DNA of 64,000 nucleotides, from NCBI GenBank assembly GCA_013178375.1, contig JABLXQ010000014.1, forward strand, positions 159,851-223,850. The letters run 5' to 3'. Below, one piece after another: positions 46,201 through 53,339 of the stretch. Made by a program: the position numbers and the translations under genes. Below the pieces are notes generated by a model, which was not told the origin of the DNA, made no database searches, and saw nothing but the letters and a program-made list of their open reading frames with translations. How positions within the stretch are numbered: the first letter of the stretch is position 1; every line of letters begins with the position of its first letter. Origin of the DNA: Gammaproteobacteria bacterium. GTDB lineage: Bacteria; Pseudomonadota; Gammaproteobacteria; Pseudomonadales; Ketobacteraceae.

Positions 46201-46745
46201 CAACTGAAGACGCCATGCTGAATTCGAATTATCAGGTCTTCTACTTCTCGGGCACCAATCTCAGAGCTGGCATGGGTAAGAGGGCTTTCATCATTTAGGA
46301 TGTGCAGAGGAGTTTTCAGCCATTGAACAGCGGCGTCGTTGTCACCATTCATCATTTCTACAGCGGCATCTTTTAATCGAGCTAATCTTGCCACTCGATC
46401 AGATTCATCAGGTTGTAGACGTCCTTCCTTTTTCCTTCTGCTCAAGGTGGACACTGGAATGGATAACACTAATGCGATGTCTTTCCGCGACGCATCGTAG
46501 GCTTCCGCGAGAGCGTCAATGGTATGGAAAGCCAATCCACTTCTAAGATTTCCTATAATTGCGAGTTGATTGCCGTCTGGAGCCGCAATGCGAAGATACA
46601 ATTTCTCATAAAGAGAGTCTCTAGGACGTGCGACGAATTTTTCGAGCATCCCAAGCTTTCCCGTCTTCCTCTCTATAGTATGAAAATGTCTTACCGTTTT
46701 TTTTGCGACTTTGCGTGGTTTTTCCTGCTTTCGCTCAGTGCTCAT
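46200..46745 (-). CDS. Xre/MbcA/ParS-type antitoxin
   Basis: 181 residues, start at 46745 with AGGAG seven bases upstream. A basic N-terminal tail (RKQEKPRKVAKKTVRHF) precedes an Xre-like HTH (EAYDASRKDIALVLSIPVST, LSRRKKEGRLQPDESDRVAR) and the C-terminal DUF2384 toxin-binding domain (DAAVQWLKTPLHILNDESPL). Such antitoxins block the RES active site and repress the operon. The AT-rich gap upstream carries the promoter. Confidence 0.9.
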   Translation of the reverse strand: MSTERKQEKPRKVAKKTVRHFHTIERKTGKLGMLEKFVARPRDSLYEKLYLRIAAPDGNQLAIIGNLRSGLAFHTIDALAEAYDASRKDIALVLSIPVSTLSRRKKEGRLQPDESDRVARLARLKDAAVEMMNGDNDAAVQWLKTPLHILNDESPLTHASSEIGAREVEDLIIRIQHGVFS

Positions 46746-47232
46746 TTGGAATCTCCTAAATATCCATATGAGCATTGTAGTGCAATTGATAAGATATTTA
46801 TACGATCAATCTCATTTAAAATCGTAAAATATCTATATAAATCAATATATTAAATGAATTTAAACCGCGTTTTTTGTGAAAAATTCAAGGCGTATGTCCA
46901 TTTCTAAGTACTTCGAAATGGACATAGATTTACGTTTAAAGCATTGAATATAAAAGAAAATATACAGAATTGGTGTGCATACATGTTAAATTGTGAATAT
47001 GACCTTCGCCTTGGCAGTCCTTAAATGTACGTATCAACCGGCTTTACCCGCGCGCCCCGGTTCACCTCCGCTGCCGGGCACCCCGTTCCGGCATGAGCGT
47101 TCTGTCCTGCACCCGGTCTTTGGGGGTTGCGGCGAATGCTACAGATGCAGACAATCCGAAAGCGCCCAGGTTTGCCATTACTGCCTTCCGCGCTTTGGGC
47201 CAATCCGACCATCCAGCTGAGAGATTCCTGCA
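46746..47232. other. right boundary of the mobile region
   Basis: 487 bases. The left half (46746-46990) is strongly AT-rich and holds the antitoxin promoter and a perfect 12-base inverted repeat (46893-46926). From about 47035 the base composition switches abruptly to GC-rich chromosome-like sequence, so the island end lies near 46990-47040. No gene is convincing in 47040-47230; open frames there lack family resemblance. Confidence 0.45.
46893..46926. repeat. perfect 12-bp inverted repeat near island end
   Basis: TATGTCCATTTC (46893-46904) and GAAATGGACATA (46915-46926) are exact complements separated by ten bases. Its place near the AT-rich/GC-rich boundary, behind the antitoxin promoter, suits a recombinase core site, an element end or an operator. 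No poly-T follows, so a terminator is unlikely. Confidence 0.55.
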
Positions 47233-48306
47233 ATGACAATCCTACCTTCCGGCATGTGTGCCATCACTGACTTCAATGGTGCGCGCGAGGCGGCCCGACC
47301 GCAGGAACGTCTGGAAACGGTACGCAAGCGCGCACAAGGTTTTCGCGAGCGCTTTCTGGATGAACCGCAAGTGGTCTTCTACAAAAGCATCAATCTGGTG
47401 CGGGTTCCCTACCCCACCTGGTATGCCTATTCCGGCGTATTCGCGCAGTCGGCCTACAAATTTCCTTACCTCCATATTCTGAACCGGCTGTTCGTGGTGC
47501 AGTATCTGGATTTCGCAGACCAGATTAAAACCCTGCTGTTTTCGCCGTCGGATCTGGAAGGCAATCGCGAAACGCCATTTTTCAAACGGCTGGCGGAAAG
47601 CATACCGGGGCCGCGCGCTCTGATGGATTTTATGGCGCCGGTTTTCCGCGACGTGGAAACGGCGTTGCAGGAACTGGGAATCCGTGCCGCGCAGGTGGAC
47701 TACATCAGTTACGACCATCTGCACACGCAGGATGTGCGGCGCTGGATCGGTACTGCGAACCGCCCCGGCTATTTTCCAAATGCGAAGTTGCTGGTTCATC
47801 GTCAGGAATGGGAATCGACGCTGGGACTGTTGCCGTGTCAGGCCGACTGGTACTGCCCGCGCGGCATCGAGGGCCTGCCCGCAGACAAAATCGTTGCTTT
47901 TGACGGCAGCATTCAGCTCGGACGCGGTGTCGCGTTGTTGCACACGCCCGGCCATACCGAGGGCAATCACTCCCTGGTAACGCGGGTGGCGGACGGCATT
48001 CGCGTGACCTCTGAAAACGGCGTCGGTGTCGATGCCTATGCGCCCCAGAATTCCCGCGTCAATGCGATCCGGCGTTACGCCTGTGCCACCGGCGTTGAAG
48101 TCATTCTCAACGGCAACACGCTGGAAGGAAGCAACGATCAGTATATTTCCATGGTGCTGGAGAAAACGGTGGCCGGGCCATCGGTCAATCCGGAATATCC
48201 CAATTGTGCGCCCAGCAGCGAGGCCACTCCTTATTGGTTGATGCCGGGCCATCAGGTCAGCCATCTGGTCGGCGAGGCGGAATTCGGCAAACTGGTATTG
48301 ATCTAG
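47233..48306 (+). CDS. metallo-beta-lactamase-fold hydrolase
   Basis: 357 residues. MBL-fold features are visible: a His cluster in YISYDHLHTQDVRRW (the HxHxDH position, here H-L-H-T-Q-D) and HTPGHTEGNHSLV for the third metal-binding His. The rest matches a family I know only as conserved hypothetical MBL proteins, with a large N-terminal region (1-160). The substrate is unknown. It is the first chromosomal-type gene to the right of the island, with a GAGAG ribosome site, and precedes pilU on the same strand. Confidence 0.75.
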   Translation: MTILPSGMCAITDFNGAREAARPQERLETVRKRAQGFRERFLDEPQVVFYKSINLVRVPYPTWYAYSGVFAQSAYKFPYLHILNRLFVVQYLDFADQIKTLLFSPSDLEGNRETPFFKRLAESIPGPRALMDFMAPVFRDVETALQELGIRAAQVDYISYDHLHTQDVRRWIGTANRPGYFPNAKLLVHRQEWESTLGLLPCQADWYCPRGIEGLPADKIVAFDGSIQLGRGVALLHTPGHTEGNHSLVTRVADGIRVTSENGVGVDAYAPQNSRVNAIRRYACATGVEVILNGNTLEGSNDQYISMVLEKTVAGPSVNPEYPNCAPSSEATPYWLMPGHQVSHLVGEAEFGKLVLI

Positions 48307-48379
48307 TGCAAGCCGGGAATCCCGGTCGCGTCTACACTCATTACATAACGCATTGACTGTGATCGCCGGGAGACACCGT

Positions 48380-49483
48380 ATGGACCTGCTGCCTTATCTG
48401 AAAGCCATGGTGGAACGGGAAGCGTCGGATCTGTATTTCTCGTCCGGCGCGGCGGTAGCGATGAAAATCGAAGGCAACACCACATTCGTCACCCAGCACG
48501 CGCTGGGCCCGGGCATGACGAAGAGTCTGGCCTATTCCGTAATGAACGATCGCCAGCGAGCCGAGTTCGAGCGTGAATTCGAGCTGGACATGGCGATCAG
48601 CGTCGAAGCGCTGGGCCGCTTCCGCCTGAATGTGTTCATGCAACGTGGCGAGGTTGCACTGGTAGTTCGCTACATCAAATCGGCGATCCCCAGTGTTACC
48701 GATCTTCAACTGCCGACATTGCTCAACGATCTGATCATGGCACCGCGCGGGCTGATCCTGGTGGTAGGCACCACCGGTTCCGGCAAGTCCACCACGCTTG
48801 CCTCGATGATCGACTTTCGCAACCAGCACCGCACCGGCCATATCCTCACCATTGAAGATCCCATCGAATATATTCATCATCACAAACAGTCCATCGTCAA
48901 CCAGCGCGAAGTGGGCGTGGACACGCATACGTTCAGTCACGCGCTGCGGCGGGCCATGCGCGAGGCGCCTGATGTGATCATGGTGGGTGAAATCCGCGAT
49001 CGCGAAACCATGCAGCAAGCCTTGACCTATGCCGAGACAGGTCACCTCTGCCTGTCCACGCTGCACGCCGCCAATGCCAACAAGGCACTGCGGCGCATCG
49101 TGAATTTTTTTCCGGAATCCGCCCACAGTGAATTGTTTCTGGATCTGTCATTGCACTTGCAGGCGGTAGTCTCGCAACGGCTGCTGCCGGGTCTGCACTC
49201 CAAGCGAGTACCGGCCGTTGAGGTGCTGCTCACCAGCCCCTATGTCAGGGACCTGATCCAGAAAGGTGAAATCGACAACATTCGCGACGCCATGGAAAAA
49301 AGTACGGATAACGGCATGCAAACCTTCGATCAGTCCCTGCTGGATCTGTATCACGCCGGCAAGATCACCCAGCAGACAGCGCTGGAACACGCGGACTCCC
49401 GCAACAATGTCGGCATCAAGATCCGTCTTGAGGATAAAGGCACGTTGTCCAGCACCTCTGGCATGACGTTGAGCGACGACTGA
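48380..49483 (+). CDS. pilU: type IV pilus retraction ATPase PilU
   Basis: 367 residues, start at 48380 (MDLLPYLKAMVEREASDLYF). A PilT/PilU-class hexameric ATPase with N-terminal PAS-like domain, Walker A GTTGSGKSTT, Asp box TIEDPIEY, Walker B DVIMVGEIRD and His box TGHLCLSTLHAANA. It powers retraction of type IV pili for twitching and DNA uptake, usually alongside PilT. Start residues and the extended C-terminus favour PilU over PilT. No pilT is in the window. Confidence 0.92.
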   Translation: MDLLPYLKAMVEREASDLYFSSGAAVAMKIEGNTTFVTQHALGPGMTKSLAYSVMNDRQRAEFEREFELDMAISVEALGRFRLNVFMQRGEVALVVRYIKSAIPSVTDLQLPTLLNDLIMAPRGLILVVGTTGSGKSTTLASMIDFRNQHRTGHILTIEDPIEYIHHHKQSIVNQREVGVDTHTFSHALRRAMREAPDVIMVGEIRDRETMQQALTYAETGHLCLSTLHAANANKALRRIVNFFPESAHSELFLDLSLHLQAVVSQRLLPGLHSKRVPAVEVLLTSPYVRDLIQKGEIDNIRDAMEKSTDNGMQTFDQSLLDLYHAGKITQQTALEHADSRNNVGIKIRLEDKGTLSSTSGMTLSDD

Positions 49484-49564
49484 ATTCACCAGCGACCATC
49501 ACCATTCCGTCAGTGTTTCCGTATAATTGTCCCGATCCGGTCTTTGCCTCAGGGGAATAAAACA

Positions 49565-49975
49565 ATGACAGCGGAATCCAGCCACCAGCTGATCGAGCAG
49601 TACTATGCCGCGTTCAATCGTGGCGACATGGAGCAATTCCTCAGCCTGCTCACCGACGACGTGATCCATGACATCAACCAGGGCCAGCGCGAAACCGGGC
49701 GCGACACGTTTGCCGCTTTCATGCAGCGCATGAATCGTAATTACCGGGAAAAGCTGGTGGACATGGCGATCATGGTCAACGCCGACGGCAGCCGTGCTGC
49801 TGCAGAATTTGTAGTGCTGGGAGAATACCTGAATACCGATGAAGGACTGCCACCGGCGCAGGGACAAACCTACCGTCTGCCTGCTGGCGCCTTTTTCGAA
49901 ATCCGCGCCGGCAAGGTGGCCCGCGTCACCAATTACTACAATCTGAATGACTGGATCGCGCAGGTCAGCGGGTGA
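49565..49975 (+). CDS. NTF2-like (SnoaL/ketosteroid isomerase-type) protein
   Basis: 136 residues from 49565 (GGGGAA upstream). Single NTF2-like domain: HQLIEQYYAAFNRGDMEQFL, LLTDDVIHDINQG and AFFEIRAGKVARVTNYYNL. Such cone-shaped folds bind or isomerise small molecules; the ligand is unknown. It is co-directional and nearly continuous with the GNAT and nitrilase genes (gap of 4 bases), so it probably belongs to one small metabolic operon. Confidence 0.82.
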   Translation: MTAESSHQLIEQYYAAFNRGDMEQFLSLLTDDVIHDINQGQRETGRDTFAAFMQRMNRNYREKLVDMAIMVNADGSRAAAEFVVLGEYLNTDEGLPPAQGQTYRLPAGAFFEIRAGKVARVTNYYNLNDWIAQVSG

Positions 49976-49979
49976 CATC

Positions 49980-50585
49980 ATGACGCAATCCAGCGACATC
50001 ACCGTCAACCGCGTCAGCGGGTCGGCACTGCAGCAATACATCCCTGCCCTCGCCCAATTGCGCATCGAAATTTTCCGCGATTTTCCCTATTTGTACGACG
50101 GCACGACAGAATACGAGGAACAGTACCTGCGCACGTACAGCGCGTGCGAACAGGCTGTCATCGTGCTGGCAATGGCCGGTGACCAAATTGTCGGTGCCTC
50201 TACCGGCATTCCCATGGCGTTTGAAACCGAGGAATTCAAAGCGCCACTGATCAGCGCCGGTTATGACGTGAACCGCGTCTTTTATTGTGCGGAGTCGGTG
50301 TTGCGTGCGCCGTACCGCGGACTCGGTCTGGGCTGGCGTTTTTTCGATGAGCGCGAGGCTCATGCGCGTGAGCTGGGTGGATTCGATTACAGCTGTTTCT
50401 GCGCAGTGGAGCGGCCGCAAGACCACCCTCGCCGCCCGGCCAACTACCAGCCGCTCGACAGTCTCTGGCATAAGCGCGGCTACAAAAAGCAGCCCGGTCT
50501 GGTGACGCACTATGTCTGGAAGGATCTGGATGAAGCCGACAAATCCGCCAAGACCATGACCTACTGGATCAAATCTTTCAGGTAA
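49980..50585 (+). CDS. GNAT-family N-acetyltransferase
   Basis: 201 residues starting at 49980. Acetyl-CoA-binding GNAT fold: ACEQAVIVLAMAGDQIVGAS on the central strands, then SVLRAPYRGLGLGWRFFDER, the R/Q-x-x-G-x-G/A pyrophosphate loop (RGLGLG). The C-terminal half carries a distinct conserved block (YQPLDSLWHKRGYKKQPGLV). In other bacteria a GNAT like this is fused to a nitrilase-family domain; here they are adjacent separate genes, suggesting a shared pathway on an unknown amine or amide. Confidence 0.85.
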   Translation: MTQSSDITVNRVSGSALQQYIPALAQLRIEIFRDFPYLYDGTTEYEEQYLRTYSACEQAVIVLAMAGDQIVGASTGIPMAFETEEFKAPLISAGYDVNRVFYCAESVLRAPYRGLGLGWRFFDEREAHARELGGFDYSCFCAVERPQDHPRRPANYQPLDSLWHKRGYKKQPGLVTHYVWKDLDEADKSAKTMTYWIKSFR

Positions 50586-50607
50586 CCATTTTTTAGGTAG
50601 CCATGTG

Positions 50608-51483
50608 ATGAACACTCGCCCCCTGCGCATCGCCAGCGCCCAGTACGATATCGGCTATTTCCAGCACTGGCAGGACTATGTCGCCAAAGTCGAACGCGGG
50701 ACGCAGGAAGCGGCGGACGCCGGCGCGCAATTGTTGCTGTGGCCCGAATACGCCAGCATGGAACTGGCATCGCTGTTCCCGCGTGAAGTGCAGCTCAGCC
50801 TCGCACTGCAACTGGAACATCTGCAGCACCTGCGCGATGATTTTATCGGCCTCTACGAACGTCTTGCGCAACAACACGGCCTGTATGTGCAGCCCGGCAC
50901 TTTCCCGGTACAGCTGGACAACGGCGAATACCGCAACCGCGCCTGGTTGTTCGGCCCGCAGGGCCTGCTGGGATTCCAGGACAAACTGCAGATGACCCGT
51001 TTCGAAAACGAACAGTGGCACGTCAGCCCCGGCGACCAGATCCGCATTTTTGAAACAACGTTCGGGAAAGTTGGAATTGCCGTCTGCTACGACAGTGAAT
51101 TTCCGCTTATCGCCCGTCGCCAGGTGGAACTGGGGGCCGACCTGATCCTGGTACCCAGCTGCACTGACACCCTGGCCGGCTACCACCGCGTGCGCATCGG
51201 CTGTCAGGCCCGCGCGCTGGAGAATCAGTGCTACGTGGTGCAATCACCGACGGTAGGCACTGCAGACTGGTCACCTGCCGTGGACATCAACATCGGCGCC
51301 GCCGGGGTCTTCACACCGGTGGACCATGGCTTTCCGGACGACGGCGTGTTGGCACTGGGTGAATTCGGCAAACCACAATGGTTGCTGGCCGATCTCGATT
51401 TGTCCCTCATTGCCACCGTGCGCCAGACCGGGCAGGTCTTCAACTACCGCGATTGGCCGGGCCAGTTCCGCTGCCTCTCCTAG
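50608..51483 (+). CDS. carbon-nitrogen hydrolase (nitrilase superfamily amidase)
   Basis: 291 residues (an adjacent GTG at 50605 could be used instead). The catalytic triad Glu-Lys-Cys is visible: Glu in LLLWPEYASMEL, Lys in FQDKLQMTRFE and Cys in GIAVCYDSEFPL. Members hydrolyse amides or nitriles in the cytoplasm. It follows the GNAT gene by about 22 bases, matching the common GNAT/amidase pairing. The substrate is not evident. Confidence 0.88.
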   Translation: MNTRPLRIASAQYDIGYFQHWQDYVAKVERGTQEAADAGAQLLLWPEYASMELASLFPREVQLSLALQLEHLQHLRDDFIGLYERLAQQHGLYVQPGTFPVQLDNGEYRNRAWLFGPQGLLGFQDKLQMTRFENEQWHVSPGDQIRIFETTFGKVGIAVCYDSEFPLIARRQVELGADLILVPSCTDTLAGYHRVRIGCQARALENQCYVVQSPTVGTADWSPAVDINIGAAGVFTPVDHGFPDDGVLALGEFGKPQWLLADLDLSLIATVRQTGQVFNYRDWPGQFRCLS

Positions 51484-51555
51484 ACTTGACATTCATCAAT
51501 AACCCATCTGCCCTGACAAGGGATAATTTTTCAACACTTAGCGGAGAACACAGGC

Positions 51556-51798
51556 ATGACCCAGGATTTGCAGGCAAAGAGAAAGGAACTGGCGGAAAAG
51601 CGCGAACAACTGCTGCAACGTCTGGATGCCATCAAACGCGATATCGGCGGCGGCCTGTCGGCTGACTTCGAGGAACAGGCTGTGCAACTGGAAAATGCGG
51701 ACGTGCTGGCGGAAATCAGCCGGGTAACCAACGAGGAATTGCAGAAAGTGACGCAGGCACTGCAACGAATCGAACAGGAACTCGCGCGCAAGCCGTAA
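51556..51798 (+). CDS. short DksA/TraR-like coiled-coil protein without zinc finger
   Basis: 80 residues, GGAG ribosome site. The sequence LQAKRKELAEKREQLLQRLD, IGGGLSADFEEQAVQLENAD and EELQKVTQALQRIEQELARKP matches the N-terminal coiled coil of DksA/TraR proteins, including the SADFEEQA acidic block at the coiled-coil tip. The Cys4 zinc finger that normally follows (GTYGxCxxCG) is absent; the gene ends instead. It might bind in the RNA polymerase secondary channel or be a degenerate copy. Confidence 0.6.
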   Translation: MTQDLQAKRKELAEKREQLLQRLDAIKRDIGGGLSADFEEQAVQLENADVLAEISRVTNEELQKVTQALQRIEQELARKP

Positions 51799-51808
51799 GG
51801 CCGTCACT

Positions 51809-52726
51809 TCAATAAATTTCAAACTGGATCAGGCAGCTTTCACCGGCATTTTCCACGGGTGTGCCGATGCCAATCTCGCCCTTCCCCGTCAGCAGCAGTT
51901 CGCGCCGGTGCAGCCGCACGGAACCTCCGTTGGGCTCGCGCCGGCCTTCGCCCAGCCGCAGATAAGTACCGTTGGTGCTGTGGTCCACCAGATAGACTTC
52001 TCCCCAGCGGATCTCCAGCCGCGCATGGGCCCGCGACGCCAGCGCATTGTCGATCACCAGATCGCATTCCGGCCCGCGTCCAACAACAAAGCTGACCCGG
52101 TCCGTGCCCAGCGCAATGTTCTGGTCGCGGTAGATCAGGTACATCACCGGACCCGCTATCTTAACCTGTGTGTTCTGGGTGGCATTGAACAGCGAGGTGG
52201 AATCCTCGTTGTCCCACACGATCTCGTCCGTCACCAGCGGTTCGCTCTTGCCTTTCACGCGGGTGCGCTGATATGAACGCAAAGTGAACTCACCGGCATT
52301 GGTAACACGATTCAGGCTGTCGCGCGTGGCGATGATGCGACCTGCCTCGCACAGGGCCACCACCCTGGCCGCCACATTCACGGTGTCACCAAAGGGATGC
52401 TGGCTGGCGTCATATTCGATGGGGCCAAAATGAAAGCCGATGCGCACCTTCACCCGTTGCCCGCCAGCCACCGGCTCCACAGAAAACTGCCGCTGGATTG
52501 CGCACGCGGCATGAATCGCATCCTGCGGATCGGCGAAGGTGACCATGGCCTCGTCGCCAATGGTTTCAATCAGGCGTCCCCGGTTTTGTTTGACATGCCG
52601 GACGATACGCTGCAGGCTTTCCGCGATACACTCGTGTGCCATTGTGTCCCCCAACCGCTCATACAGCTGGGTGCTACCCGACACATCGGCAAACATGACA
52701 ACTATGTGATCCGGTTGATTTTGCAA
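51809..52726 (-). CDS. adenylate/guanylate cyclase with FHA domain
   Basis: 305 residues from a TTG at 52726 with AGGGA seven bases before. The class III cyclase domain covers 1-165: IVVMFADVSGSTQLYERLGD (metal Asp), IETIGDEAMVTFADP, and GDTVNVAARVVALCEAG. An FHA domain covers about 205-290: SFVVGRGPECDLVIDNALAS, RAHARLEIRWG, LVDHSTNGTY. It may produce cAMP or cGMP in response to a phosphothreonine partner, or use the cyclase fold only for regulation. There is no membrane segment. Confidence 0.85.
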   Translation of the reverse strand: MQNQPDHIVVMFADVSGSTQLYERLGDTMAHECIAESLQRIVRHVKQNRGRLIETIGDEAMVTFADPQDAIHAACAIQRQFSVEPVAGGQRVKVRIGFHFGPIEYDASQHPFGDTVNVAARVVALCEAGRIIATRDSLNRVTNAGEFTLRSYQRTRVKGKSEPLVTDEIVWDNEDSTSLFNATQNTQVKIAGPVMYLIYRDQNIALGTDRVSFVVGRGPECDLVIDNALASRAHARLEIRWGEVYLVDHSTNGTYLRLGEGRREPNGGSVRLHRRELLLTGKGEIGIGTPVENAGESCLIQFEIY

Positions 52727-52818
52727 GAAAATATCCCTGATTCGTGCTGGTGGTACCCAATGGGGTCACGCCTTGCGCGAGCCTGAAACCTCGAACTCAG
52801 CATGACCTTCTCATTGCC

Positions 52819-53250
52819 ATGAACATCTTCAAAGACAACGAACATTATTCTACCGGCTTTCAGCTGGATCGCGACACGCTGCTGACCCAGGTGAAATATA
52901 ACAATGATGGACTGGTTCCCGCGATTGCGCAGCAGTACGACACCAAAGAAGTATTGATGCTGGCCTGGATGAACGCAGAAGCCCTGCGGGAAACCCTGCA
53001 AACCGGTCGCGTCTGTTACTGGTCCCGCTCCCGCAACGCCTTCTGGCGCAAGGGCGAAAGCAGCGGCCAGGTGCAGGTTCTGAAATCCGCCCGCATCGAC
53101 TGCGACGGCGACACCCTGCTGCTGGAAGTGGACCAGACCGGCCCCGCCTGCCACACCGGCCGCCGCCATTGCTTCTTCTACAAGTTTGACGGCAACCAGG
53201 TCGTAATCGATGGCGATGTCATGATCCCGCCGGACGAACTCTACAAGTAA
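52819..53250 (+). CDS. hisI: phosphoribosyl-AMP cyclohydrolase
   Basis: 143 residues from 52819 (MNIFKDNEHYSTG). Catalyses the third step of histidine synthesis, opening the purine ring of PR-AMP. Signature blocks: VLMLAWMNAEALRETLQTGR, CYWSRSRNAFWRKGESSGQV, IDCDGDTLLLEVDQTGPACH and TGRRHCFFYK, with the conserved metal-binding Cys/Asp/His residues. HisE is not fused, so it must be encoded elsewhere. Confidence 0.93.
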   Translation: MNIFKDNEHYSTGFQLDRDTLLTQVKYNNDGLVPAIAQQYDTKEVLMLAWMNAEALRETLQTGRVCYWSRSRNAFWRKGESSGQVQVLKSARIDCDGDTLLLEVDQTGPACHTGRRHCFFYKFDGNQVVIDGDVMIPPDELYK

Positions 53251-53303
53251 TTCATCCCGCACCTCCGGTCTTCCAGGCGTAAACAGGAAGCCTGGACGCA
53301 AAA

Positions 53304-53323
53304 AAGGGGGCCGCAGCCCCCTT
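53304..53323. terminator. bidirectional terminator between hisI and ppsA
   Basis: AAGGGGGC-CGCA-GCCCCCTT forms an 8-pair GC-rich stem between convergent hisI and ppsA, with A-rich sequence on the left and TCTTCT on the right. It likely ends transcription from both sides. Confidence 0.75.
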
Positions 53324-53339
53324 CTCTTCTGAGCCCCGA

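Noticed and set aside
46993..47220. Small open frame with several Cys near the island end
   Set aside because: Pro/Arg/Cys composition is typical of random GC-rich reading; no ribosome site and no family match.
47242..48264. 340-codon minus-strand open frame opposite the MBL-fold gene
   Set aside because: The plus-strand frame has the MBL motifs and a ribosome site; this one has neither.
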